Shown here piece by piece: positions 9,301 through 18,815 of a stretch of DNA of 64,000 nt (position 1 is the stretch's first letter; every line of letters starts with the position of its first letter). This DNA comes from Streptomyces sp. 6-11-2 (GTDB lineage Bacteria; Actinomycetota; Actinomycetes; Streptomycetales; Streptomycetaceae). The translations under genes and the position numbers were made by a program. The stretch is from contig NZ_BJOR01000001.1 in assembly GCF_006540305.1 (NCBI RefSeq), forward strand, positions 1,922,001 to 1,986,000, in the 5' to 3' direction. Below the pieces are notes generated by a model. That model was not told where the DNA came from, made no database searches, and saw nothing but the letters and a program-made list of their open reading frames with translations.

Positions 9301-11034
9301 TCACTCCACCCCGATGAGCAGCAGCGCCCCCTGCCGGCCGCCCTGGTAGACCACCGTGTCGACGGCGAGGTAGGACTCACGGACGCGGGTCTGGAGGCGG
9401 TCGGCGATCGCGTCGGGGGCCTCGTCGCCGAGGACGAGGGTGACCAGTTCGCCGCCCGCCGAGAGCATGCGGTCCAGGACGGTCTCGGCGGTGGCCGCGA
9501 CGTCCGAGCCGATCACGGCCACGTCGCCGTCGATGAGGCCGAGGACGTCACCGGCCTGGCAGATGCCGGCCGTGGTCCAGAACTGGCGTTCCACGACGGT
9601 GACCTCGGCGTGGCGGGTGGCGCCGGCCGCCGAGGTCATGGCGACGACGTCCTCGTCGAAACGGCGCCCCGGCTCGTGCACGGCGAGGGCGGCGATGCCC
9701 TGCACGGCCGAGCGGGTAGGGATCAGGGCGACGCGGACGCCCTCCCCGCGGGCCTGCTCGGCCGCGGCGGACGCGGTGTGGCGCAACTCGGGGTCGTTGG
9801 GCAACAGGACCACCTCGCGCGCGTGTGCCCGCCGTACGGCCTCGACGAGTTCCCCACTCGCGAGCTGCTCCCCGGGCCGGGCGAGCACCGCGGTCGCCCC
9901 GGCCTCGGTGTAGAGCCCGGCCAGCCCCTCACCGGGCACGACGGCCACCACGGCGCGCTGGGCCCGCTCCCGGTGCGGCCGTCCGGTCCCGCCGGTGTGC
10001 GCGTCACCGGCGCCGAAGTGCGTGATCCGGATCCGGTGCGGCCGCCCGGCCTCCACGCCCGCCTCCACGGCGGCGCCGGCGTCGTCGACGTGCACGTGCA
10101 CGTTCCACAGGCCGTCGCCGCCGACGACGACGAGGGAGTCCCCGAGCCCGTCGAGCCGCTCGCGCAGCCGGGCGACGGCCGTGTCCTCGGCGTCGAGCAG
10201 GTAGATCACCTCGAAGGCGGGACCGCTCGCGGGCGGCACGCAGGCACCGGGCCCGTCGTCCTCGGCGGGGCACACGCGCGCGTGAGGCACGAGCGGCCGG
10301 CCGTCAGCCGCAACCGCGGCTGACGAGGAGGACGCGCCCCGCTCCGGCGTCCGTCCCGTGAACGTCTCCACCAGGGCCGCGAGGACCGCCACCAGCCCCC
10401 GCCCGCCCGCGTCGACCACCCCGGCGCGCTCCAGGACCGCCAGCTGTCCGGGGGTCGCGGCGAGGGCCGCGCACGCTCCCTCGTAGGCGGCCAGCGCGAC
10501 CGTCCCGCAGTCTTCCTCCGCCCCGGTGGCCGCGTCCGCGGCGGCCGAGGCCACCGACAGGACCGTGCCCTCCATCGGGTGCGCCACGGCCTGCCGGGCG
10601 GAGTCGGCCGCGCGCCGCAGGGCCAGGCACAGGCCGCGCCCGTCGGTGTGCGCGCGGTCACCGTCGGCGGCGAACACCTGGGCCATGCCGCGCAGCAGCT
10701 GGGCGAGGATCGTCCCGGAGTTGCCTCGGGCCCCGATCAGCGCGCCGTGCGCCATCGCCCGCGCGGCGTCGGCCAGGGAGGGGCCGGAGGAAGTCCCCTC
10801 GGTCCCGCCGGTCCTGCCGGCACCGCCGCCGACCTCGTGCGCGGCGAACACGGCCTCCACCGCCGCGGCGGCGGACTCCACGGTCAGATACAGGTTGGTG
10901 CCGGTGTCCCCGTCGGCCACGGGGTAGACGTTGATCGCGTCGATCTCCTCGCGCGCGCGTCCCAGCGCCCGCAGCGCCAGTCCGCACCAGGTGCGCACCG
11001 CCGGCGCGTCGAACGTCTGCGGCACCTGCGCCAC
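9301..11034 (-). CDS. DAK2-domain / DegV-like protein (YloV/FakA-like)
   Basis: This 577-residue protein has an N-terminal DhaL/DAK2 ATP-binding domain with the Mg-ATP motif INVYPVADGDTGTNLYLTV near residues 36-54. A middle domain and a C-terminal DegV-like (EDD-type) domain follow, the same architecture as Firmicute YloV/FakA, the kinase subunit that phosphorylates FakB-bound fatty acids. By family this is a probable fatty-acid kinase subunit, but no FakB/DegV partner gene is visible here. The GTG start at 11034 follows AGGGAGG at ideal spacing; a second GTG lies 9 bases later. The yloV-recG-rpmB neighbourhood is also seen in Firmicutes. Confidence 0.8.
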   Translation of the reverse strand: MAQVPQTFDAPAVRTWCGLALRALGRAREEIDAINVYPVADGDTGTNLYLTVESAAAAVEAVFAAHEVGGGAGRTGGTEGTSSGPSLADAARAMAHGALIGARGNSGTILAQLLRGMAQVFAADGDRAHTDGRGLCLALRRAADSARQAVAHPMEGTVLSVASAAADAATGAEEDCGTVALAAYEGACAALAATPGQLAVLERAGVVDAGGRGLVAVLAALVETFTGRTPERGASSSSAAVAADGRPLVPHARVCPAEDDGPGACVPPASGPAFEVIYLLDAEDTAVARLRERLDGLGDSLVVVGGDGLWNVHVHVDDAGAAVEAGVEAGRPHRIRITHFGAGDAHTGGTGRPHRERAQRAVVAVVPGEGLAGLYTEAGATAVLARPGEQLASGELVEAVRRAHAREVVLLPNDPELRHTASAAAEQARGEGVRVALIPTRSAVQGIAALAVHEPGRRFDEDVVAMTSAAGATRHAEVTVVERQFWTTAGICQAGDVLGLIDGDVAVIGSDVAATAETVLDRMLSAGGELVTLVLGDEAPDAIADRLQTRVRESYLAVDTVVYQGGRQGALLLIGVE

Positions 11035-11171
11035 CTGCGCCTCCCTGAGCTGCTGGACTGGACGCAGCGTAGACCCCGGGGCGGTGCCCGACGGAAGAGG
11101 GCCCGCGCGGGCCCCGGAGCCACCGTGGTAGTTTCGCCCTACGGACGCAGCCGTTGTATGCTGCTCCGGTT

Positions 11172-11189
11172 GCCCGATCCTGATCGGGC
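11172..11189. repeat. inverted repeat in rpmB upstream region
   Basis: GCCCGATC-CT-GATCGGGC is a perfect 8-bp inverted repeat with a 2-base centre, more suited to binding a dimeric protein than to forming an RNA hairpin. It lies about 118 bases before the rpmB start in the divergent gap between the DAK2 gene and rpmB. Confidence 0.5.
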
Positions 11190-11249
11190 TCTCCCCTGGC
11201 AACGCCACTCGGATTTCAAGTTTCAAGAGCAGTCTCTGAGCCTGAGATC

Positions 11250-11273
11250 TTGATCCCGGCATGCCGGGATCAA
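11250..11273 (+). promoter_or_regulatory. 24-bp perfect palindrome in the rpmB leader
   Basis: Reading outward from the central GGCATGCC, every base pairs: the left half TTGATCCCGGCA mirrors the right half TGCCGGGATCAA. It ends 33 bases before the rpmB GTG. It could be an operator for a dimeric protein or an RNA element for autoregulation by L28. The role is inferred; the palindrome is directly visible. Confidence 0.6.
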
Positions 11274-11306
11274 CCGTAAGTGCATCTGAAGTCTTTGGAG
11301 TGACCC

Positions 11307-11492
11307 GTGGCTGCCAACTGCGACGTCTGCGGCAAGGGGCCGGGCTTCGGCAACAACATCTCGCACTCGCACCGCCGTACGTCCCGTCGCTGGAACCCGA
11401 ACATCCAGCGTGTGCGTACCGTGGTCGGCGGGACGCCGAAGCGCGTGAACGCCTGCACCTCGTGCATCAAGGCCGGCAAGGTCTCGCGCTGA
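11307..11492 (+). CDS. rpmB: 50S ribosomal protein L28 (zinc-binding C+ form)
   Basis: L28 is a 61-residue component of the large ribosomal subunit. The sequence [20 protein letters not shown], then [14 protein letters not shown], is diagnostic. Two CxxC pairs (CDVC and CTSC) form a zinc ribbon, so this is the C+ paralogue; streptomycetes often also carry a zinc-free copy repressed by Zur. The GTG start follows TTTGGAG. A strong terminator follows at 11540-11569, so rpmB is probably monocistronic. Confidence 0.97.
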   Translation: MAANCDVCGKGPGFGNNISHSHRRTSRRWNPNIQRVRTVVGGTPKRVNACTSCIKAGKVSR

Positions 11493-11539
11493 CGCACAGC
11501 AACAGCTAAGCGCGCGGCCACTGCTGGTTCGCTGCACTG

Positions 11540-11569
11540 AGCCGGTCCACCTCGGTGGACCGGCTTTTT
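11540..11569 (+). terminator. Rho-independent terminator after rpmB
   Basis: GCCGGTCCACC (11541-11551), a TC loop and GGTGGACCGGC form a perfect 11-bp stem followed by TTTTT. It lies 48 bases after the rpmB stop. Confidence 0.93.
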
Positions 11570-11660
11570 GCCGTACCCGCGCACGCCATGCCCGTACCAG
11601 CCGTAGCCCGTACAAGCCGTACCCCGCGCACCGGGACCGGCCGGTGCGCGGGCCGCGCGA

Positions 11661-12559
<899 letters not shown>

Positions 12560-12563
<4 letters not shown>

Positions 12564-13525
12564 GACTCGATGTCCCCGAAGTGATCCCAGCCGCCCTTGC
12601 TGGTCCACGGCGCGCCGTCGACCGTGACCTGAGGTGTGGCCGAGGGGCTGAGCACTTCGCCGATCACCTTCCAGCGGGCCGGCAGCTTCACGTCCGGGGG
12701 GAAGGCCGCCACGATCGCGTGGTCCTCTCCCCCGGTCAGCACCCACTGCAACGGGTCGACGCCGACGGCCTGCCCGATGTCGTTCATCTGCGAGGGGATG
12801 TCTATGGCCCCGGAACGGATGTCGATGTGGACCTTGCTGGCCTCCGCGATGTGCCCGAGGTCGGCGATCAGTCCGTCGCTGACGTCGCACATCGCGGTGG
12901 CGCCGAGCCCGGCGGCCGCGGGACCCGCGTGGTACGGCGGCTCCGGGCGGCGATGGGCCTCGACGAAGGCACGGGGCGAGCGGAAGCCCCGGGAGAGCAC
13001 CGCGTATCCGGCCGCGGACCAGCCCAGCCAGCCGGTCACCGCGATCAGGTCGCCGGGTTGTGCGCCGGCGCGGGTGACGGGCTCGTGGTTGCGCAGATCG
13101 CCGAGCGCGGTGATCGACACCATGATCGTGTCGCCGCGCACCACGTCGCCGCCGACGACGGCGGCCCCGGCGACCTGGCACTCGTCGCGCAGGCCGTCCA
13201 TCAGCTCGGTGGGCCAGGTGACCGGAAGCTCGGTGGGGACGACCAGGCCGAGCAGCAGTGCGGTCGGCACGGCGCCCATGGCGGCGATGTCCGCGAGGTT
13301 CTGGGCGGCCGCCTTGCGGCCCACGTCGTAGGCCGTGGACCAGTCCCGGCGGAAGTGCCGCCCCTCCAGGAGTATGTCTGTGCTCGCCACGACCCTGCGG
13401 TCGGGGGCGGCGACCACCGCGGCGTCGTCGCCGGGGCCGACCCGGACCGCCGGGGTGGTGGTGAGACGGGAGGTGAGCTCCCTGATGAGCCCGAACTCCC
13501 CGAGCTCACCAACAGTGCCCTTCAT
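12560..13525 (-). CDS. thiL: thiamine-monophosphate kinase ThiL
   Basis: ThiL makes thiamine diphosphate, the active cofactor, from TMP and ATP. The 321-residue product has the PurM-like fold with [10 protein letters not shown] near residue 31, [11 protein letters not shown] near residue 50, the glycine-rich GGDVVRGDT and [15 protein letters not shown] chose ATG 13525 ([12 protein letters not shown]) because GAAAGG lies just upstream; an in-frame start 48 bases further up would add an unconserved Arg-rich tail. Its stop overlaps the thiD ATG. Confidence 0.95.
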
Positions 13526-13732
13526 CGACCTTTCGCCCCTTCTGTCCCTGTACGTTCCCGGTCGCGCTTCCACGCGGTCCTCGCTACGGTCGAGATGACC
13601 GTCAACTTCTGTCCTACCTGCACCCCGGCGCGTGCGTCACGGTCTTCCCGGGTCTCCCCACAGCGTGTGACGACGCGATACCGTGGCGTTCCTTTTCCCC
13701 CACATGATCCTCGTGGCCGCCCTGGAGGTTCC

Positions 13733-13966
13733 GTGGTACAGGCGTACATCCTGATCCAGACGGAGGTCGGCAAGGCGTCGACCGTCGCCGAGACGATCAG
13801 CAAGATCCCTGGGGTGATCCAGGCCGAGGACGTGACGGGACCGTACGACGTCATCGTGCGCGCCCAGGCCGACACGGTGGACGACCTGGGACGCATGGTG
13901 GTCGCGAAGGTCCAGCAAGTGGACGGCATCACGCGCACCCTGACCTGCCCGGTCGTGCATCTGTAG
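13733..13966 (+). CDS. stand-alone Lrp/AsnC ligand-binding (RAM) domain protein
   Basis: This 77-residue protein (VVQAYILIQTEVGKASTVAE, then IPGVIQAEDVTGPYDVIVR and VDGITRTLTCPVV) matches the C-terminal effector-binding domain of Lrp/AsnC regulators but has no DNA-binding helix-turn-helix. Such domains form dimers or octamers and bind small molecules, often amino acids. GGAGG lies 4 bases before the GTG. It may modulate full-length Lrp proteins; the target is unknown. It is divergent from thiL and just upstream of the lipoprotein gene. Confidence 0.85.
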   Translation: MVQAYILIQTEVGKASTVAETISKIPGVIQAEDVTGPYDVIVRAQADTVDDLGRMVVAKVQQVDGITRTLTCPVVHL

Positions 13967-13986
13967 CCCCCGTCTACCCTTGGCCG

Positions 13987-14469
13987 GTGAGCTTCTTCCG
14001 TCACCGGCTTCTCGGCCTGCCCGTTCTCGCCGCGCTGATCACCGTCGCGGGCTGTTCCCCAGGCGACGACAGCGCCACCGTGGCGGTTCCCGGCCCACGG
14101 CCGTCGGTTGCCGGACTGTGCCGGGATCTGGACAGGGAACTGCCTGGGAAAGTGGACGGACTGAGCCGCGAGGACCCCCGGCCCGCCTCCGCGCTGACCG
14201 CGGGCTGGGGAAGCCCGGCGATCATACTGCGCTGCGGTGTCCCGCGGCCCGCCGCGATGGACGATCCGGAGGCCGACGGGGCCGAGGTGAACGACGTGGG
14301 CTGGCTGCTGCAGAAGCAGGGGGACGGGTCGTTCCGCTTCACCACCACGCTGCGCCTGGCCTATGTGGAGGTGACGATCCCCGCGGGGCGGACGGACCAC
14401 GGGGTGGCGCCGCTGGTCGATCTGGCCCCGGCCGTGAAGAAGGCGATCCCCAAGGGGATCGCCGACTGA
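13987..14469 (+). CDS. DUF3515-type lipoprotein
   Basis: The 160-residue product begins MSFFRHRLLGLPVLAALITV followed by AGC, a lipoprotein signal peptide with a lipobox-like cysteine at about residue 23. The mature part (GLCRDLDRELPGKVDGLSR, AGWGSPAIILRCGV) matches the DUF3515 family of actinobacteria, whose function is unknown. The GTG start lies 20 bases after the Lrp-like gene. It is convergent with ddlA, a neighbour seen in other streptomycetes. A cell-envelope role is inferred from location only. Confidence 0.8.
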   Translation: MSFFRHRLLGLPVLAALITVAGCSPGDDSATVAVPGPRPSVAGLCRDLDRELPGKVDGLSREDPRPASALTAGWGSPAIILRCGVPRPAAMDDPEADGAEVNDVGWLLQKQGDGSFRFTTTLRLAYVEVTIPAGRTDHGVAPLVDLAPAVKKAIPKGIAD

Positions 14470-14536
14470 GCGCACCGCACGCGCCGTGGGGGCCCCGGGC
14501 TCCTGCCGGCACCCGCTGCCCCCTGGGCGCGGGTCC

Positions 14537-15694
14537 TCAGCGCAGGCCCGTCGAGCGGCGCAGCGCCGCCTGGATCAGCCGGTCCACCAGTTCCGGGTAG
14601 CTGATCCCGCTCGCCTGCCACATCTGCGGGTACATCGAGATGGGCGTGAAGCCGGGCATGGTGTTGATCTCGTTGATCACGAACTCGCCGTCCTCGGTGA
14701 GGAAGAAGTCCGCGCGGACCAGGCCCTCGCAGGAGGCCGCCTCGAAGGCCTCCACCGCGAGCCGCCGCACCTCGGCGGTCTCCTCGTCGGTCAGCGGGGC
14801 GGGCACGACGCCGGGCGTCGAGTCGATGTACTTGGCCTCGAAGTCGTAGTACGCGTGCGCCTCGGGCGGCGGGATCTCGGCCGGTACGGAGGCCCGCGGG
14901 CCGTCCTCGAACTCCAGCACCCCGCACTCGATCTCGCGGCCGCGCAGCGCGGCCTCCACGAGCACCTTCGGGTCGTGCCGCTGGGCCTCCTCGACCGCCT
15001 CGTCCAGGCCGGAGAGGTCGTCGACCTTGGTGATGCCGATCGACGAACCGGCGCGCGCGGGCTTCACGAACAGCGGCCAGCCGTGCTCGCCGGCGAAGTC
15101 GACGATCTTCTTGCGGGCGGCGGACGGGTCCCGCGCCCACTCGCGCGGCCGGATCACCACGTACGGGCCGACCTTGAGCCCGAAGGAGGTGAACACCCGC
15201 TTCATGTACTCCTTGTCCTGGCCGACGGCCGAGGCGAGCACGCCCGAGCCCACGTACGGCACGCCGGACAGCTCCAGGAGGCCCTGGAGGGTGCCGTCCT
15301 CGCCGTAGGGGCCGTGCAGCACCGGGAAGACCACGTCGACCTCGCCGAGCGCCTTGGGCACCGAACCGGGCTCGCTGTAGACGACTTCGCGGTTGGCCGG
15401 GTCCACGGGGAGCACCACGCCGCCCTCGCCGGAGTCCGTGAGCTCCTCGACGCTCGGGGTGCGGCCCTCGGTGATGGCCATGCGCTCCGGCTCGTCGGCG
15501 GTCAGGGCCCAGCGGCCGTCGCGCGTGATGCCGATCGGCAGGACCTCGTACTTGGTCCGGTCGATGGCGCGCAGCACCGCGCCCGCGGTGACCACGGAGA
15601 TCCCGTGTTCGGAGCTGCGGCCGCCGCACACGACGGCCACGCGGGGCTTGCGGGACGGCTGCTCGGGGCTCTGGGGGAGGTTCTCGCTGCTCAT
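14537..15694 (-). CDS. ddlA: D-alanine--D-alanine ligase
   Basis: This ATP-grasp enzyme joins two D-alanines for peptidoglycan precursors. The 385-residue product has VAVVCGGRSSEHGIS at the N-terminus, HGPYGEDGTLQGLLEL, the ATP-binding FVKPARAGSSIGITKV, the omega-loop AYYDFEAKYID and the metal-binding EINTMPGFTPISMYP. The YDFEAKY signature is that of ordinary D-Ala-D-Ala ligases, so vancomycin-type D-lactate specificity is not expected. ATG 15694 (MSSENLPQSPEQ) fits the family; an ATG 30 bases upstream is possible. Confidence 0.95.
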   Translation of the reverse strand: MSSENLPQSPEQPSRKPRVAVVCGGRSSEHGISVVTAGAVLRAIDRTKYEVLPIGITRDGRWALTADEPERMAITEGRTPSVEELTDSGEGGVVLPVDPANREVVYSEPGSVPKALGEVDVVFPVLHGPYGEDGTLQGLLELSGVPYVGSGVLASAVGQDKEYMKRVFTSFGLKVGPYVVIRPREWARDPSAARKKIVDFAGEHGWPLFVKPARAGSSIGITKVDDLSGLDEAVEEAQRHDPKVLVEAALRGREIECGVLEFEDGPRASVPAEIPPPEAHAYYDFEAKYIDSTPGVVPAPLTDEETAEVRRLAVEAFEAASCEGLVRADFFLTEDGEFVINEINTMPGFTPISMYPQMWQASGISYPELVDRLIQAALRRSTGLR

Positions 15695-15809
15695 ATCGCG
15701 ATGAGAGTACCCGCTGGTATCCACGACGTCAGTGCCCGCATGGGCACCGTAGCTCAGCGTCGCACCGACGGTCGCGCAACGTGATGCGGACGGCCGAACG
15801 GCGCCGGTT

Positions 15810-16820
15810 TCAGCGGCGTTCGGGCTTGGCGCTGCGCGACATCAGCTCCCGGAGGGCCACCACCGGCGGCTTGGCCTCGTGCACGATGCCGACGACGGTC
15901 TCCGTGATGGGCATGTCGACGCCGTGCCGGCGGGCCAGATCCAGCACCGACTCACAGGACTTGACGCCCTCGGCGGTCTGCTTGGTGACCGCGATGGTCT
16001 CCTGGAGGGTCATGCCCTTGCCGAGGTTGGTGCCGAAGGTGTGGTTGCGCGAAAGCGGCGAGGAGCAGGTGGCCACCAGGTCGCCGAGGCCGGCGAGTCC
16101 GGAGAAGGTCAGCGGGTCGGCGCCCAGGGCCATGCCCAGCCGGGTGGTCTCGGCGAGGCCGCGGGTGATGAGCGAGCCCTTGGCGTTGTCGCCGAGCCCC
16201 ATGCCGTCCGCGATGCCGACGGCCAGACCGATCACGTTCTTGACGGCGCCGCCGAGTTCGCAGCCGACCACGTCGGTGTTGGTGTACGGCCGGAAGTACG
16301 GGGTGTGGCAGACGGCCTGCAACCGCCGGGCCACCGCCTCGTCGGTGCACGCGACCACGCCGGCGGCCGGCATGCGGGCGGCGATCTCCCGGGCCAGGTT
16401 GGGCCCGGTGACGACGGCGACGCGGTCGGCGCCGACCTTGGCGACGTCCTCGATCACCTCGCTCATCCGCATGGCCGAGCCGAGTTCGACGCCCTTCATC
16501 AGGGAGACGAGAACCGTGTCCGGGGCGAGCAGCGGCACCCACTCGGCGAGGTTCGCCCGCATGGTCTGCGAGGGGATGGCGAGCACCGTGAAGTCGGCGT
16601 CGCGGGCGGCCTCGGCGGCGTCGGCCGTGGCCCGCAGGTTCTCCGGGAGTTCGACTCCGGGCAGGTAGTCGGGGTTGGTCCGGGTGGAGTTGACCGCGTC
16701 GACGAGTTCGGCGCGGCGGGCCCACAGGGTCACCTCGCAACCGGCGTCGGCGAGGACCATGCCGAAGGCGGTGCCCCACGATCCGGTACCGAAGACGGCC
16801 GCCTTGACCGGCTTGCTCAC
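15810..16820 (-). CDS. gpsA: NAD(P)-dependent glycerol-3-phosphate dehydrogenase
   Basis: GpsA reduces dihydroxyacetone phosphate to sn-glycerol-3-phosphate, the backbone for phospholipids. The 336-residue product has an N-terminal Rossmann motif VFGTGSWGTAFGMVLADAG, the ATKG-type segment VSLMKGVELG, VVTGPNLAREIA, and the catalytic helix GGAVKNVIGLAVGIADG followed by GLGDLVATCSS. The GTG start overlaps the plsC stop (GTGA), so it is co-translated with the acyltransferase that uses its product. Confidence 0.96.
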   Translation of the reverse strand: MSKPVKAAVFGTGSWGTAFGMVLADAGCEVTLWARRAELVDAVNSTRTNPDYLPGVELPENLRATADAAEAARDADFTVLAIPSQTMRANLAEWVPLLAPDTVLVSLMKGVELGSAMRMSEVIEDVAKVGADRVAVVTGPNLAREIAARMPAAGVVACTDEAVARRLQAVCHTPYFRPYTNTDVVGCELGGAVKNVIGLAVGIADGMGLGDNAKGSLITRGLAETTRLGMALGADPLTFSGLAGLGDLVATCSSPLSRNHTFGTNLGKGMTLQETIAVTKQTAEGVKSCESVLDLARRHGVDMPITETVVGIVHEAKPPVVALRELMSRSAKPERR

Positions 16821-17632
16821 GTGCCCTGCCCCTCTTCCTGTACGGATTCCCGCACGGCCGGCCCGCGCTGCGCGGCCGGCACGGTGCTGCCCTGGTTCTG
16901 CGACTCGGTGCGGCGGCGCTGCTCGATCCGCTCCCGGCGCGGATCGTACGGCTCGGCGGGCGCCTTCTCGCCGCGGATCTCCTCCAGGCGGCGGGTGATG
17001 GCCGCCATGATGACCTCGGTCGCCTCCTTCAGCAGTTCCGGGGTCATCTCCTGGTCGTAGAAGCGGGAGAGGTCCACGGGCGGTCCGGCCAGCACGTGGT
17101 GGGTCTTGCGGGGCAGCAGATGGGGCTTCTTGGCGTAGGGCGGCAGCAGTTCGTTGGCGCCCCACTGGGCGACCGGAATCACCGGGCACTTGGTCTGGAG
17201 GGCGACCCGGGCGGCGCCGGTCTTGCCGGTCATCGGCCAGCCGTCGGGGTCGCGGGTGAGGGTGCCCTCGGGGTAGAAGGCGACGCACTCGCCGCGCTCC
17301 ACGGCGTCGATGGCGGCCCGGAACGCGCTCAGCGCGTCCGTGCTCTCGCGGTAGACGGGGATCTGCCCGGTGCCGCGCATCGCGGCACCCACCAATCCCT
17401 TCTTGAAAAGCCCGCTCTTCGCCAGGAATCGCGGCACGCGGCCGGTGTTGTACTGAAAGTGGGCGTACGCGAAGGGGTCGACGTGCGAATTGTGGTTCAC
17501 CACGGTGATAAATCCGCCGTCGGCAGGAATGTTCTCCATTCCGCGCCAGTCCCGCTTGATCAGAACCACCAGTGGCGGTTTGCAGATCACCGCTGCGAAG
17601 CGATACCAGAAGCCGATTCTGCGGCGGGGCAC
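16817..17632 (-). CDS. plsC: 1-acyl-sn-glycerol-3-phosphate acyltransferase (PlsC family)
   Basis: The 271-residue protein contains the acyltransferase motifs: VNHNSHVDPF (HX4D) near residue 42, GQIPVYR, FYPEGTLTRDPDGWP (EGT motif) and CPVIPVAQWGANELLP. It should acylate lysophosphatidate, or possibly glycerol-3-phosphate, at the inner face of the membrane. A hydrophobic stretch near the N-terminus (FAAVICKPPLVVLI) is likely membrane-associated. The GTG at 17632 follows GAGGAAGG at good spacing. The C-terminal 40 residues are Arg/Glu/Gln-rich. It is followed by and overlaps gpsA. Confidence 0.92.
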   Translation of the reverse strand: MPRRRIGFWYRFAAVICKPPLVVLIKRDWRGMENIPADGGFITVVNHNSHVDPFAYAHFQYNTGRVPRFLAKSGLFKKGLVGAAMRGTGQIPVYRESTDALSAFRAAIDAVERGECVAFYPEGTLTRDPDGWPMTGKTGAARVALQTKCPVIPVAQWGANELLPPYAKKPHLLPRKTHHVLAGPPVDLSRFYDQEMTPELLKEATEVIMAAITRRLEEIRGEKAPAEPYDPRRERIEQRRRTESQNQGSTVPAAQRGPAVRESVQEEGQGT

Positions 17633-17832
17633 GCGGACACCTTCCTCTAGGGCCTGGGGGGCCGCACAAGTGTCGCCCCAGGCCGCCTGTCTGTCGAGAA
17701 CACCGTACGCCCGCACGTCACCGGGGAGCGCTCTTGGAAGGAGCTTCGCGCCCCTCCCCCTTCCCGGTCCGCCGAACGGTCCGGGGGGACTCCGGGAGAC
17801 AATGACGACCACACGAGAGGGGCGGAACGCCG

Positions 17833-18471
17833 GTGCAGTGGACCTTGGTCATCCCCCTGAAGCCCCTGACCCGGGCCAAGAGCAGGCTTTCGGACACCGC
17901 CGGCGACGGGGTGCGTCCCGGCCTGGCCCTCGCCTTCGCCGTGGACACGGTGGCGGCCGCGCTGGCCTGCCCCGCGGTGGCGGATGTGGCGGTCGTCACG
18001 GACGACCCCGAGGCCGGGCGGGAGCTGGCGGCACTGGGCGCCCGGATCGTCGCCGACGAGCCGCGGGCCGGTCTGAACGCCGCGCTCGCGCACGGAGCGG
18101 CGGACGTACGGGCCTCGCGCCCCCGAAGTCCGGTGGCGGCCCTGAACGCCGATCTTCCCGCGCTGCGACCCATGGAATTGGCCCGGGTCCTGGAGGCGGC
18201 CGCGCAATTCCCGCGGGCATTTCTCGCGGATTCCGCGGCCATCGGCACCACTTTGCTGGCGGCATCCCCCGGGCATCCGCTGCTCCCGGCTTTCGGCGCC
18301 GATTCCCGGGCCCGCCACCGGGCGTCCGGCGCGGTGGAACTGTCCCTTCAGGCGGTGGAATCCGTGCGCCGGGACGTGGACACCGGGCGCGACCTGCGGG
18401 CTGCGCTGGCCCTCGGTGTGGGACCGCGGACGGCCGCCGCCGCCGCGCGACTGCCGGTCCCGGGACAGTAG
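17833..18471 (+). CDS. cofC: 2-phospho-L-lactate / phosphoenolpyruvate guanylyltransferase CofC
   Basis: CofC (FbiD) activates 2-phospholactate or, in actinobacteria, phosphoenolpyruvate with GTP in coenzyme F420 synthesis. The 212-residue product has the nucleotidyltransferase start WTLVIPLKPLTRAKSRLS, VAVVTDDPEAGRELAALGAR, the glycine/asparagine region PRAGLNAALAHG and the metal-binding ALNADLPALRP. The pattern AIGTTLLAA, then PAFGADSRARH, is also typical. The GTG start has GAGAGGGG about 10 bases upstream. It is divergent from plsC, as is usual in streptomycetes. Confidence 0.92.
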   Translation: MQWTLVIPLKPLTRAKSRLSDTAGDGVRPGLALAFAVDTVAAALACPAVADVAVVTDDPEAGRELAALGARIVADEPRAGLNAALAHGAADVRASRPRSPVAALNADLPALRPMELARVLEAAAQFPRAFLADSAAIGTTLLAASPGHPLLPAFGADSRARHRASGAVELSLQAVESVRRDVDTGRDLRAALALGVGPRTAAAAARLPVPGQ

Positions 18472-18480
18472 GCTGCCGTC

Positions 18481-18684
18481 ATGCACGCGACCGCATACAC
18501 GTACGACCCCGAAAGCCGCAGCGGGCAGGTGCTCCTGGACGACGGCACCCCGGTGCCCTTCGACGCGCCGGCGTTCGACGCGGGCGGTCTGCGGCTGCTG
18601 CGGCCGGGGCAGCGGGTGCGGATCGAGACCGAGGGCGAGGGGAACGGCCTGCGGATCACCCTGGTGACGCTGCAGACCTTCTGA
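18481..18684 (+). CDS. small conserved protein, OB/cold-shock-like
   Basis: The 67-residue product (MHATAYTYDPESRSGQVLLD, then GTPVPFDAPAF and LRPGQRVRIETEGEG) has the length and beta-strand pattern of a cold-shock or S1-like OB fold, but lacks clear RNP motifs. It starts 9 bases after the cofC stop, so it is probably co-transcribed. The function is unknown; the OB-fold assignment is my inference from the strand pattern. Confidence 0.8.
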   Translation: MHATAYTYDPESRSGQVLLDDGTPVPFDAPAFDAGGLRLLRPGQRVRIETEGEGNGLRITLVTLQTF

Positions 18685-18762
18685 GCAGGCAGGAAGGCCG
18701 TCCGGTCGGCGCGAGAGGCCCTTCCCCACCGGGCGGACCGGGCCGGGCGTGCCCGAACACGC

Positions 18763-18801
18763 CGCGGGCCGGGCTCCCTCGGGAGTCCGGCCCGGCGCGT
18801 G
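18763..18801 (-). terminator. probable hupS terminator
   Basis: A G+C-rich inverted repeat (CGCGGGCCGGGCTCC, short CTC loop, GGGAGTCCGGCCCGGCGCG) with one mismatch lies between the convergent small OB-like gene and hupS. It lacks a clear U-run and probably serves hupS, perhaps in both directions. Confidence 0.6.
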
Positions 18802-18815
18802 AGTACCCTGCGCCG

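Noticed and set aside
11570..11640. CCGTAC-rich microrepeat between the rpmB terminator and thiD
   Set aside because: Short, irregular and typical of G+C-rich spacer drift; no symmetry or coding potential supports a function.
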